DNA of 64,000 bases from Ramlibacter sp. PS4R-6 (GTDB taxonomy: Bacteria; Pseudomonadota; Gammaproteobacteria; Burkholderiales; Burkholderiaceae_C): positions 1,736,001-1,800,000 of the forward strand of contig NZ_JBBHKA010000001.1 in NCBI RefSeq assembly GCF_037572775.1, given 5' to 3'. The notes below the pieces were generated by a model. The model did not search any database. It was not told where the DNA came from and saw only the letters and a list, made by a program, of their open reading frames with translations. The position numbers and the translations under genes are program-made. Numbering within the stretch: position 1 is the first letter of the stretch; every line of letters starts with the position of its first letter. Shown piece by piece: positions 26,628 through 34,985 of this stretch.

Positions 26628-27572
26628 ATGCGCAACCTCGATCCACTGGCCCTCGAGTGCCTGGTCGCACTGGCCGAAGAGGGCAGTTTCCAGCGGGCCG
26701 CGCGGCGCCTGTCCATCACGCAGTCGGCGGTCTCGCAAAGGCTCTGGTCCCTCGAATCGAACGTGGGCACGGTCCTCATCGTCCGCAGCCGCCCGGTCCG
26801 CGCGACGCCCGCCGGCCAGGTGCTGCTGCGGCACGCCAAGCACCTGACGGTGAAGCAGGCCGACCTGATCCGGGAGCTGCGCGACCTGGGCCCGACGTTC
26901 ACGCGCACCCCGCGCGAAGACCAGCAGATTTCCGTCGCGTTCGATCCCGACAGCGTCGCCACCTGGGGCTTGGCGGCACTGGACGCGTTCAGCCGCGACG
27001 GCCTGGCCACCGAGATCATCGTCGACCACCCCGAACAGACGCACGAACGGCTGCGCGAGGGCGACGTGCTCGGCTGCGTCACCACCGTGGACCAGGCCCC
27101 GTACGGCTGCAAGGCCGTCGCGCTCGGGCGCATGCACTACATGGCGGTTGCCGGGAAGGACTTCGCCGCGAGGAATTGCCCGCACGGCCTCACGCCCCAG
27201 AACTTCCGCAGCCTGAAGTTCATCGCGCACAGCCGCGGCAGCGACGTGCAGGTCGAATTCGTTTCCAAGGCGCTCGGGCTGAAGGACATCCTGCTGAACC
27301 AGCACTTCGTGCCGACGCCCGATGGCCAGCTGCGGGCCGTGCTGGCAGGGTGGGGGGTGAGCGTGCTCCCAAAGATGCTCGTCGAGGCCATGGTGCGCGA
27401 CGGGGAGCTCGTCGACATCGCACCCGGCGTTGCGCACGGCGTCGACCTCCACTGGCACTCGTGCAACTTCCAGTCGGAAGTGATCGCCCTGCTCGATGCG
27501 GCGGTGAACGCGGGGGCGCGGGAACTGCAGGCAAGCGGCGTGCCGGAGGAAGACGCGCGGGCCGTCGCCTGA
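26628..27572 (+). CDS. LysR-family regulator, ArgP/IciA-like
   Basis: 314 residues from ATG 26628 (MRNLDPLALECLVALAEEGS), the canonical LysR start; upstream in-frame residues are rejected. An N-terminal winged HTH (FQRAARRLSITQSAVSQRL) precedes a periplasmic-binding-like effector domain. The whole resembles ArgP, which senses lysine/arginine and controls the ArgO exporter, but no argO is adjacent. An AT-rich stretch at about 26545-26575 probably holds the promoter. Convergent with the porin gene. Confidence 0.85.
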   Translation: MRNLDPLALECLVALAEEGSFQRAARRLSITQSAVSQRLWSLESNVGTVLIVRSRPVRATPAGQVLLRHAKHLTVKQADLIRELRDLGPTFTRTPREDQQISVAFDPDSVATWGLAALDAFSRDGLATEIIVDHPEQTHERLREGDVLGCVTTVDQAPYGCKAVALGRMHYMAVAGKDFAARNCPHGLTPQNFRSLKFIAHSRGSDVQVEFVSKALGLKDILLNQHFVPTPDGQLRAVLAGWGVSVLPKMLVEAMVRDGELVDIAPGVAHGVDLHWHSCNFQSEVIALLDAAVNAGARELQASGVPEEDARAVA

Positions 27573-27578
27573 AAAAAA

Positions 27579-27602
27579 GGCCCCGCGCTTGCGCGCGGAG
27601 CC
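27579..27602 (-). terminator. Rho-independent terminator of the porin gene
   Basis: A GC-rich stem-loop (10 bp with one mismatch, loop TTGC) is followed on the minus strand by seven T. It lies 22 bp after the porin stop and just beyond the end of the convergent LysR gene. Confidence 0.8.
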
Positions 27603-27624
27603 CAACCCTGGAGAAAGCGCCGGC

Positions 27625-28641
27625 TCAGAAGGTGTGGCGGATGCCCACGTTCAGCCAGCTGATGTCCACGCCCGGCGCGCCGGAACCCATCGTGCCGAGT
27701 GACTGGTTGCGGATGGTCGAGTAGGACGTGTAGAAGTTCGTGCGCTTGGACAGCGCGTACGTCGCCCCGAGCTGCCAGTAGTTCGCGTCGGCCGCGGTGA
27801 CGAAGTTGTCGCCGTGGTGCACGTACTCCGCGAGCAGCGTCGCCGCGCCGACGGGCACGCTCACGCCCAGCATGTAGTCCTTGCTCCTGCCGACCGAAAG
27901 GCCCGTCGCGTCCTTGTCGCGGTTCACCGCGAACGCGCCGCTGACGACGGCGGCCTTCAGGTCGTAGGCGGCGCCGATCATCGCGGTGCGGCTGCGGCCC
28001 ACCGTCACGCCGCCGGCCGCCACGTTCTGGTGGTGGTAGGCGCCGACGACCGTCAACGGGCCGGATGCGTAGGTGCCGCTCAGGCCGACCTGGCTGCCCA
28101 CCGACATGCTGCCCAGCACCTCGCCGAAGCCGTAAGCGACCTGGGCCGAGAAGTCGCCGAGCTTCGGCGTGGTGTACGTGATCGTGTTGTCCATGCGCAC
28201 GCCGTAGGACCGGAACACGGCCAGCGCGCCCGAGCCGTCGCCGGTGATGCCGGCGTCGAAGGGGTCGACCGTATCGACCGCGATGAACAGCGGCGTGTAC
28301 TGGCGGCCCGCCTTCACCGAGCCGAAGCCGCCATCGAGGCCGACCCAGGCCTGGCGGCCGAACGCGCGCCCGCCCTGGGCGAGGAAGCCGGTGCTGGCGT
28401 CGATGCCGCCTTCGAGCCGGAACGAGGCGGACAGGCCGCCGCCGAGGTCTTCGGTGCCCTTGAGGCCCCAGCGGCTGCCGGACTGGATGCCGCTGGTCAG
28501 CGCGGTGACCGAGCCGCCGGGCGACAGCGTGGTGCGTTCGATGCCGAGGTCGACGACGCCGAACAGGGTCACGCTGGATTGGGCCGATGCCGCCGCGCAG
28601 AGGACGCAGAGGCTTGCGAATGCGATGAGTTTCTTCTTCAT
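27625..28641 (-). CDS. Gram-negative general porin
   Basis: 338 residues with a signal peptide (MKKKLIAFASLCVLCAAASAQ), then SSVTLFGVVDLGIE, the typical first strand of Burkholderiales OmpC-like 16-strand porins. It contains GSRWGLKGTEDLGGGL and RAFGRQAWVGLDGGFGSVKAGR (strand and constriction loop region) and ends in a strand closing with Phe. SD GGAGAC lies ahead of the ATG. It probably admits small hydrophilic solutes. It follows a LivK-type binding protein in the same direction, a common pairing in this order. Confidence 0.93.
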   Translation of the reverse strand: MKKKLIAFASLCVLCAAASAQSSVTLFGVVDLGIERTTLSPGGSVTALTSGIQSGSRWGLKGTEDLGGGLSASFRLEGGIDASTGFLAQGGRAFGRQAWVGLDGGFGSVKAGRQYTPLFIAVDTVDPFDAGITGDGSGALAVFRSYGVRMDNTITYTTPKLGDFSAQVAYGFGEVLGSMSVGSQVGLSGTYASGPLTVVGAYHHQNVAAGGVTVGRSRTAMIGAAYDLKAAVVSGAFAVNRDKDATGLSVGRSKDYMLGVSVPVGAATLLAEYVHHGDNFVTAADANYWQLGATYALSKRTNFYTSYSTIRNQSLGTMGSGAPGVDISWLNVGIRHTF

Positions 28642-28720
28642 GGTTGTCTCCGTCTGTTGGATGGGAATGCAGGGAATGGGGTGGGAGGTCGGGTCGCGTC
28701 TGGGTGTCGTTCCTCCTTCG

Positions 28721-29857
28721 CTACCAGGTGTCGGAGCGCACCAGCGGCTCCCACGCGCCGTTGCGCACGCCGTACACGCTGATGGAGCCGTACCGCTGCT
28801 CGCCCTTGTCGTCGAAGCGCATGGACCCGGTGACCGGCGCGTACCCGTTGAGGCTGCGCAGGGACTTCACGATGTCCTCGGGCTTGACCGAATCGGCCTT
28901 CTGGATGGCGTCGGCCAGCACGTACATCGCGTCGTAGCTGTAGTGGCCGCCGTAGGCGGGCTCGATCTTGAAAGCGGCCTTGTAGGCGTCGAGGAATTTC
29001 GGCCCTGCGGGGAATTCCTTCGCATCGAGGATCGGCGACGTGCAGTAGATGCCGCTGACCTGCCCGGCCTTCTTGAGGATCGACGGCGTCTTCAGCGTGT
29101 CCGTGCCGAGGATGCTGACGGTCGTGTAGTCGCTCTTCTTCAGGGCGTCGATCAGCGCGACGATCTGGTAGTCGTTCAGCGTCGAGACGATGCCCTCGAT
29201 GCCGCCCGCCTTGAGTTTTCCGGCCAGGTCGTCGAAGGCCACCGTCTTCTCGTCGAAGCTCTCGCGCAGCGTGATGGTCTTCTTGGCTTTGGCCAGCTCC
29301 GCGGCAGCGCTGTCCGCCAGGCCCTTGCCGTACGGCGTGCCGTCGTCGACGACCGCCCATCTCTCCGCGCGCATCTGGTTCACCGCATAGGAGCCGATGG
29401 CCTTGGCCTGCAGCGAATCGTTGGCCACCAGGCGGAAGGTGGTCGGCAGCCCGAGCTCGGTGTACTTCGGGTTGGTCGAGATCGCGAGCTGGGCCACGTT
29501 GGCCCGGGCGTAGACCGGCGCGGCGGGAATGCTCACGCCCGAGTTGAGGTGGCCGATGACGGCGACGACGCCGGCGTCGACCACCTGCTGGGCGACTTGC
29601 GTGCCGACGAGGGGGTCGGCGCGGTCGTCGCCGACGACGAGTTCGATCGGCACGCGCTTGCCCTTGAGCTTGATCCCGCCGGCCTTGTTGATCTCGTCGG
29701 CCGCGAGCTTCACGCCGTTGAACATGTCCTGCCCCAGCGGCGCGCGCGTGCCCGACATGGGATGCACGACGCCGATCTTCACGACGGCAGGGGGCTGCTC
29801 GCAGCCGGCGGCCAGCGCGAGCAGGGCGAAGGAAATGCAGGCAAGGAAGTGGCGCAT
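28721..29857 (-). CDS. LivK-type ABC substrate-binding lipoprotein
   Basis: 378 residues from ATG 29857, where a lipobox (LAAGC) follows; the longer frame is rejected. Periplasmic-binding type 1 fold: VVKIGVVHPMSGTRAPLGQDMFNGV, GHLNSGVSIPA and NDSLQAKAI. It resembles branched-chain amino-acid binding proteins. No permease or ATPase genes are nearby, so it must share a transporter encoded elsewhere. A paralogue diverges from it at 30098. 79 bp separate it from the porin. Confidence 0.9.
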   Translation of the reverse strand: MRHFLACISFALLALAAGCEQPPAVVKIGVVHPMSGTRAPLGQDMFNGVKLAADEINKAGGIKLKGKRVPIELVVGDDRADPLVGTQVAQQVVDAGVVAVIGHLNSGVSIPAAPVYARANVAQLAISTNPKYTELGLPTTFRLVANDSLQAKAIGSYAVNQMRAERWAVVDDGTPYGKGLADSAAAELAKAKKTITLRESFDEKTVAFDDLAGKLKAGGIEGIVSTLNDYQIVALIDALKKSDYTTVSILGTDTLKTPSILKKAGQVSGIYCTSPILDAKEFPAGPKFLDAYKAAFKIEPAYGGHYSYDAMYVLADAIQKADSVKPEDIVKSLRSLNGYAPVTGSMRFDDKGEQRYGSISVYGVRNGAWEPLVRSDTW

Positions 29858-30097
29858 GTGGGCTCCTGGGGGTGGGGCGCACTTTAGGTACCGCGCGTGC
29901 GCAGCGGTAGGGGGTAAGCGCAATGCACAAGCGCATCAGGAAAGCGATTACGCGCGCTAATCGATCACAACCCTTAAGCGGCCATTAACGTTGCTGCGCG
30001 AGCGGGCGCAAGCCGCTATCTGCGCTATGTTCGCGCCCGTTGAGCGTGAACACCGTCCTCAACTTCCGCCATCCATCTACTCAGGAGACACCTTTTC
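29858..30097. promoter_or_regulatory. Divergent promoter region between two binding-protein genes
   Basis: 240 bp without a gene. An AT-richer stretch at about 29940-29995 stands out and is the likely promoter area. AGGAGACACC is the SD of the plus-strand gene. No clear operator can be named. Confidence 0.4.
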
Positions 30098-31225
30098 ATG
30101 AAATCAGGAACACAACTCGTCCTGGCCGGCGTGGCCGCCGTCGCCTCGGGCCTCGCGTGCGCGCAGGAGGTCGTCAAGATCGGCCACGTCGCGCCGATGT
30201 CGGGCCCGCAGGCCCACTACGGCAAGGACAACGAGAACGGCGTGCGCATGGCCATCGAGGACCTCAACGCCAAGGGCGTCACCATCGGCGGGAAGAAGGT
30301 CAAGCTGGAGATCGCTGCCGAAGACGATGCCGCGGATCCCAAGCAGGGCACCGCCGCTGCGCAGAAGCTGTGCGACGCCAAGGTCGCCGGCGTGGTCGGC
30401 CACCTGAACTCGGGCACCACCATCCCGGCATCGAAGGTCTACAACGACTGCGAGATCCCGCACGTCACGGGCGCAGCCACCAATCCCAACCTGACCAAGC
30501 CGAACTACCCCACCACGTACCGCATCATCGCGAACGACAACGCGCTGGGCGCGGGCCTGGCCATCTATGCGGCCGACAAGCTCAAGCTCAAGAAGGTCGC
30601 CGTGATCGACGACCGCTCGGCCTACGGCCAGGGCGTGGCCGACATCTTCACGAAGACGGCGAAGGAAAAGGGCATCGAAGTCGTCGACCAGCAGTTCACC
30701 AACGACAAGGCCACCGACTTCATGGCGATCCTGACCGCCATCAAGTCCAAGAACCCGGACGCCATCTTCTTCGGCGGCATGGACACGCAAGGCGGGCCCA
30801 TGCTGCGCCAGATGGAGCAGCTGGGCATCTCCAACGCCAAGTTCTTCGGCGGCGACGGCATCTGCACCGAGAAACTCATCGAGCTGTCGGGCAAGAGCAA
30901 GCTGCTGGACAACGTGACCTGCGCAGAAGGCGGCGCTTCGCTGGCCAAGATGCCGGGGGGCAAGGCGTGGAAGGCGCGCTACGACGCGAAGTACCCGAAC
31001 CAGTTCCAGGTATACAGCCCGTACACCTACGACGCGACGTTCGTGCTGGTCGACGCGATGACCCGCGCCGGCTCCACCGACCCGAAGAAGTACATCCCCG
31101 AGCTGAAGAAGGCGAACTACAAGGGCGTCACGGGCACCATCCGCTTCGAGCCGAACGGCGAACTGAAGAACGCGGCGATGACGCTTTACTCTTACAGGGG
31201 TGGCCAGAAGGCGCCGCTCGAATAA
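30098..31225 (+). CDS. LivK-type branched-chain amino-acid ABC substrate-binding protein
   Basis: 375 residues, signal peptide ending at ACAQ (no lipobox, unlike its divergent paralogue). Type 1 periplasmic-binding fold: VVKIGHVAPMSGPQAHYGKDNENGV, VGHLNSGTTIPASK, DDRSAYGQGVAD and YSPYTYDATFV. SD AGGAG is 9 bp upstream. It is orphaned from membrane components. It likely delivers leucine/isoleucine/valine or a related amino acid. Confidence 0.93.
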   Translation: MKSGTQLVLAGVAAVASGLACAQEVVKIGHVAPMSGPQAHYGKDNENGVRMAIEDLNAKGVTIGGKKVKLEIAAEDDAADPKQGTAAAQKLCDAKVAGVVGHLNSGTTIPASKVYNDCEIPHVTGAATNPNLTKPNYPTTYRIIANDNALGAGLAIYAADKLKLKKVAVIDDRSAYGQGVADIFTKTAKEKGIEVVDQQFTNDKATDFMAILTAIKSKNPDAIFFGGMDTQGGPMLRQMEQLGISNAKFFGGDGICTEKLIELSGKSKLLDNVTCAEGGASLAKMPGGKAWKARYDAKYPNQFQVYSPYTYDATFVLVDAMTRAGSTDPKKYIPELKKANYKGVTGTIRFEPNGELKNAAMTLYSYRGGQKAPLE

Positions 31226-31238
31226 GCCGGGGTACATT

Positions 31239-31266
31239 GCGCTTTCCCGGAAATTGAAGAAAGCGC
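31239..31266 (+). repeat. Inverted repeat before a small lipoprotein gene
   Basis: GCGCTTTC (31239-31246) and GAAAGCGC (31259-31266) pair perfectly around a 12-base loop, 5 bp before the ATG at 31272. It could end the binding-protein transcript poorly (no T-run) or modulate translation of the lipoprotein. Confidence 0.45.
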
Positions 31267-31271
31267 TGTCC

Positions 31272-31502
31272 ATGAAGTTGCATTGCCTGGCCGCGGCGTT
31301 CGCCGCGGCTTCCTCCCTCTTCCTCGCCGGCTGCGCCACCGAAGCGCAGCAGGGCCGTTCGGCCGAAGCGGCGTCCGATCCCTGCCTGAACGTGCGGCCG
31401 GCCACCGGCACTGCCCTCGTGCGCAAGGAAGATTGCGGTGTGCGCCCGCAGCAGTCCGTCGGCCCGTCGGCGCAGCAGCCGCAGAGCCCCAAGCGCCAGT
31501 AG
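31272..31502 (+). CDS. Small lipoprotein of unknown function
   Basis: 76 residues from ATG 31272. A signal peptide with lipobox LAGC is followed by about 55 hydrophilic residues with two cysteines and a Gln/Pro/Ser-rich tail. No family recognised. It lies between the binding-protein gene and the acyltransferase, in the same direction, and may be transcribed with either. Confidence 0.7.
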   Translation: MKLHCLAAAFAAASSLFLAGCATEAQQGRSAEAASDPCLNVRPATGTALVRKEDCGVRPQQSVGPSAQQPQSPKRQ

Positions 31503-31508
31503 CACAAT

Positions 31509-31525
31509 GGCCCCGAGGAGGGGCC
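31509..31525 (+). promoter_or_regulatory. Hairpin enclosing the Shine-Dalgarno of the acyltransferase gene
   Basis: GGCCCC (31509-31514) and GGGGCC (31520-31525) flank GAGGA. The SD GAGGAGG is thus in the loop and 3' arm, and the ATG follows at 31527. Folding would mask the ribosome binding site. Chance is possible in such GC-rich DNA. Confidence 0.4.
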
Positions 31526-31526
31526 C

Positions 31527-32705
31527 ATGACCGCGAACACGACGGCGCGCCTGCACGCGCTGGACAACCTGCGCGCCCTGATGATGTGGCTGGGCATCGT
31601 GCTGCACGTGGCCGCCATCCACATGGTGCGCGATGCGCCGCTGCCCTGGCAGGACGGCAAGCGCGCGGTGGTGGCCGACCTGGCCGTGGCCTTCATCCAC
31701 GCCTTCCGCATGCCGGTGTTCTTCATCCTCGCCGGCTTCTTCGTCGCGATGCTGCTGCAGTCGCGCGGGCCGGCGGGCATGGCCAGGCATCGCGCGCTGC
31801 GCCTCGGCCTGCCGTTCGCGGTGTTCTGGGTCCCCGTCTTTGCCGCGACGGTCGTCCTCGGGATGCTCGCCATGCACCGGGCGATCCGCGGCACGTGGGG
31901 CCTGGACATGCGGATCGCCGACGAAATCGTGCGCGGCCCCGACATGCCGCCCCTGCCGCGCGGGCCGAACACCATGCACATGTGGTTCCTGTGGATGCTG
32001 CTGTGGATGAGCGTGGCCACCGCGCTGCTCGCGCGTTATGTGCCGCCCGCCGTGTGGCGCATCCCGGCGCTGGTACTGCGGTGCCTTGCGGCAGCGTGGT
32101 GGGGGCCGGTGGTGCTGGCCCTGGCGCTGCTGGCGACCGATGCGGTCCATCCGCGCGGCATGCTGTTCCCCAGCGGTTCGTTCATCCCGCCGTTCACCGA
32201 GTGGGCGCACTGGGCGGCGTTCTTCTGCGTGGGCCTGGCGATGTACGCCGTGCGCGATGAACTCTTCGCGATCTACCTGAAACGCTGGCCGGCCTTCGCC
32301 GTGGCGGGACTCGTCACCTTCTTCGTGGCCGGCTACTGCGTGGAAAGAAAGGTCGCACCGCAGTTCGCATATGCGTACGGGTTGACGGCGTGGCTGTGGA
32401 GCTTCGCGGCGATCGGCATCGCGCTGAAGTGGCTGCCGTCACGCAGCGCGGTGCTTGCCTACCTCGCGGATGCGTCGTACTGGGTGTACCTGGTGCACCT
32501 GCCGCTCACGATCCTGTTCGGCATGGGTCTGTACCTCCTGGACCTGCCGGCGCTGGTGAAGATCGCGCTGAACATCGCGGCGACGACGGCCGTGTGCCTG
32601 GCGAGCTACCAGCTGTTCGTGCGGCACACGTGGGTGAGCGTTCTGCTCAATGGGAAGCGACATGAGCGGGCGCCGCGCCCGCCCGCCGCATTGACGCCCG
32701 CCTAG
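31527..32705 (+). CDS. Membrane acyltransferase (acyltransferase 3 family, OpgC-like)
   Basis: 392 residues with about ten hydrophobic segments. The N-terminal family signature RLHALDNLRALMMWLGIVLH carries the conserved His, and FHAFRMPVFFILAGFF-like residues follow. These inner-membrane enzymes O-acetylate or succinylate glucans, LPS or EPS; the OpgC/MdoC branch succinylates periplasmic glucans. The substrate cannot be told. Its stop overlaps the convergent S9 peptidase stop in the shared sequence CTAG. Confidence 0.85.
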   Translation: MTANTTARLHALDNLRALMMWLGIVLHVAAIHMVRDAPLPWQDGKRAVVADLAVAFIHAFRMPVFFILAGFFVAMLLQSRGPAGMARHRALRLGLPFAVFWVPVFAATVVLGMLAMHRAIRGTWGLDMRIADEIVRGPDMPPLPRGPNTMHMWFLWMLLWMSVATALLARYVPPAVWRIPALVLRCLAAAWWGPVVLALALLATDAVHPRGMLFPSGSFIPPFTEWAHWAAFFCVGLAMYAVRDELFAIYLKRWPAFAVAGLVTFFVAGYCVERKVAPQFAYAYGLTAWLWSFAAIGIALKWLPSRSAVLAYLADASYWVYLVHLPLTILFGMGLYLLDLPALVKIALNIAATTAVCLASYQLFVRHTWVSVLLNGKRHERAPRPPAALTPA

Positions 32706-34705
32706 CGCGCCTGCATGTGCTTGCCCACGAAGCCCAGCACGCCCTCGTACCACGCCACGATGTTGCGCGGCTTCAGGATCCAGTGGTTCTCGTCGGGGAA
32801 GACGAGCAGCTCGCTGTCCACGCCGTGGTACTGCAGCGCCTCGAAGAGGTTGAGGCCTTCGCCGATCGGGCAGCGGTAGTCCTGCTCGCCGTGGATCACC
32901 AGCGTGGGCGTCTTCCACTTCGTGATGTGGCGGATGGGCGCGAAGCGGTCGTAGCCGGCGGGGTCGGTGTACGGGTTCTCGCCGCCCATCTCCAGGTACC
33001 ACCAGCCCGGGTGGTCGGTGGTGCCGGTGAAGGCCGCCATGGTGACGATGCTGGCGTGCGTGACGATGCAGCGGTAGCGCTGCGTCTGCGTGCCGATCCA
33101 GTTGCTCATGTAGCCGCCGAAGCTGCCGCCCATCGCCATGATGCGCGTCGGGTCGACGTCGGCGCGCTTCTCCAGCGCGTCGGTCACGGCCATCAGGTCC
33201 TTGAAGCACTGGTCGCCCCAGACGTTGCCCCAGATGCCCTGCACGAACGCCTGCCCGAAGCCGGTGGAGCCGCGCGGGTTCGGCTGCACGACGGTGTAGC
33301 CCTGAGCCACGGCCAGCAGCGAATTCCAGCGCCAGTGCCAGCCGTCGCCCGACATGCCGATGGGGCCGCCGTGGATCCACAGCAGCACCGGTGACTTGCC
33401 CTTGCCGTTCTTCGGCCGCGTGATCCAGCTCTGGATCGCCGCGCCGTCGGTGCTCTTCGTGGTGATGCTCTCGATCTCGGCCCACTCGCCGGCCGGCGTG
33501 AAGTTCGACAGGCGCGCCAGCGGCTTCGCGGGCGTGCCGGCCTTGCCGTCGTGCACATAGGTTTCGGGCGCATCGAGCAGGCTGGAACGCACGCACGCGA
33601 AGCCGCCGTCCGGCAATGCATTGATGTCGCTGTGCCCGCCGCCGGCGTCACGCGACGTGAGCTGCGTGACCTTGCCGCCTTGCGCATCGATGGCGAACAC
33701 CGGCACCAGGCCGTCGTCGTCCGCGGTGACGAGCACCTGCCGGCCGTCGGGCGTCCAGTCGCCGATGTGCGGCCAGCGGTCCCAGTCCTTCGCGATCTCG
33801 CGCGCGTTGCCGTCCAGGCCGACGATGTTCAGCGTCGGCCGCACGACGATCTTGGCCGAGCGCGTGGAGCGCACGACCGCGATGGACTTGCCGTCGGGCG
33901 AGAAACGCGCGCCTTCGCTGTCGGTGCAAGGCGCCTGCGGCATCACCTTGTGCGTGCGCGCGTCAAGGTCGAACAGCACCAGCTGGTTGTCGTCGACGCG
34001 GTCGGCGCCGGTCACGCGCCAGATCGCCAGGGCATGCCTGCCGTCGGCGGAAATGTCCAGGTGCGGCTCGATGTTGAAGTGGGTCGTGGCGTCGGGCGTC
34101 AGGTCCACGCGCTCCGCGCCGTCGGCGCGGTACAGCACCAGGTGCGTGTTGGGGCGGTCGGGGTTCTGGTGCAACCAGTGGTCCCAGTGCCGCACCGGCT
34201 GCTTGCGGTAGTGGCGCGCGCTGGTTCCCTTCTTGGCGCGCTCGGCAGCCGTCTCGCGCTGCTTAGCGTGCTCGACGTTCGCCAGCACGGGCGCGAAGAC
34301 GACGAGGCGGTCGGCCTTCGCCGCGAAGTGGAAGGCTTCCACGCCGAGCGGCTCGTCGGTGAGCTGGCGCGGCTCGCCGCCCTCGGGCGGCAGCACCCAC
34401 ACCTGCATGCGCTTTTCGGCGTCCTCGTCGGGCTTGACCTCGTTGGGTTGCCGGTTGGACAGGAACGCCAGCGCGCCGTCATGGCGGAAGGCGGGTGCGA
34501 CGTCCTTCGATTCGCCGCGCGTCAGCTGCACGGCCGGCCCGCCGCCCGTGGGCACTTTCCAGATATCGGAGAGGTATTTGGTGCCGTCGCGGTCCAGTCG
34601 CTGGACGCCGACGGCGAGCCATGAACCGTCGGGGGACGGGACGGCGCTGGCGACGCGCCGCAGGCGGATGTGGTCTTCTACGGAATAGGGGGTGGGCTGT
34701 GTCAT
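32702..34705 (-). CDS. S9 family prolyl-oligopeptidase-type peptidase
   Basis: 667 residues from ATG 34705. No signal peptide, so probably cytoplasmic. The N-terminal 400 residues form a beta-propeller (repeats such as DGSWLAVGVQRLDRDG, RFSPDGKSIAVVRS and GDWTPDGRQVLV). The C-terminal alpha/beta hydrolase has the nucleophile in MGGSFGGYMSN, followed by the Asp region VIHGEQDYRCP and His in PDENHWI. It resembles acylaminoacyl peptidases, which cleave short peptides. The start codon and SD lie inside an 11-bp hairpin. A TTG start at 34723 is possible but worse. Confidence 0.9.
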   Translation of the reverse strand: MTQPTPYSVEDHIRLRRVASAVPSPDGSWLAVGVQRLDRDGTKYLSDIWKVPTGGGPAVQLTRGESKDVAPAFRHDGALAFLSNRQPNEVKPDEDAEKRMQVWVLPPEGGEPRQLTDEPLGVEAFHFAAKADRLVVFAPVLANVEHAKQRETAAERAKKGTSARHYRKQPVRHWDHWLHQNPDRPNTHLVLYRADGAERVDLTPDATTHFNIEPHLDISADGRHALAIWRVTGADRVDDNQLVLFDLDARTHKVMPQAPCTDSEGARFSPDGKSIAVVRSTRSAKIVVRPTLNIVGLDGNAREIAKDWDRWPHIGDWTPDGRQVLVTADDDGLVPVFAIDAQGGKVTQLTSRDAGGGHSDINALPDGGFACVRSSLLDAPETYVHDGKAGTPAKPLARLSNFTPAGEWAEIESITTKSTDGAAIQSWITRPKNGKGKSPVLLWIHGGPIGMSGDGWHWRWNSLLAVAQGYTVVQPNPRGSTGFGQAFVQGIWGNVWGDQCFKDLMAVTDALEKRADVDPTRIMAMGGSFGGYMSNWIGTQTQRYRCIVTHASIVTMAAFTGTTDHPGWWYLEMGGENPYTDPAGYDRFAPIRHITKWKTPTLVIHGEQDYRCPIGEGLNLFEALQYHGVDSELLVFPDENHWILKPRNIVAWYEGVLGFVGKHMQAR

Positions 34706-34734
34706 GCGGCCTCTCTTGTCCAAAGAGGCCGCAT
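34704..34734 (-). promoter_or_regulatory. 11-bp hairpin covering SD and start codon of the S9 peptidase gene
   Basis: 34704-34714 and 34724-34734 are perfect reverse complements around a 9-base loop. On the minus strand the 3' arm contains the SD AGAGG and the first two bases of the start codon. No T-run follows, so a terminator for the small upstream gene is unlikely. It looks like a translational switch (thermometer-like or protein-binding) or an operator. Confidence 0.6.
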
Positions 34735-34744
34735 TGTGGCGCGT

Positions 34745-34969
34745 TTAGCGTGCGACCGTCCGCAGGATCTCGACCGTGGGCAGCTTCACGTGCAGCACGG
34801 TGGGCGACAGCGCGTGGGAGGACAGGTCGACGGCCTGGTGGCTCTGGCTTTCGGCGGCGACCCAGCACACGGTGAGCACGGCGCCCACGGCGGCGGCGAC
34901 GCCGAAGCGGGCCAGCGCGGGCAGCAGGGGCTCGGGCACGGCGGTCAGTTGGGCGGCGGCAGCGGTCAT
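34745..34969 (-). CDS. Small single-helix protein, paralogue of 24175-24432
   Basis: 74 residues from ATG 34969 with GGAAAG upstream. A hydrophobic helix (about 20-40) is followed by SHQAVDLSSHALSPTVLHVKLPTVEI. The shared pattern PLLxAxAR, then helix, SHxAV, VxL, VEI marks it as a paralogue of the protein at 24175-24432. It ends 39 bp before the S9 peptidase gene, and the two may share a transcript. Function unknown; small size, one helix and probable LytTR control suggest an envelope-stress or signalling role. Confidence 0.75.
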   Translation of the reverse strand: MTAAAAQLTAVPEPLLPALARFGVAAAVGAVLTVCWVAAESQSHQAVDLSSHALSPTVLHVKLPTVEILRTVAR

Positions 34970-34985
34970 CGGGTTTCTTTCCTTC

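Noticed and set aside
34704-34734. Hairpin considered as a terminator of the small gene 34745-34969
   Set aside because: No T-run on the minus strand and overlap with the next gene's start codon make termination unlikely, though attenuation is not excluded.
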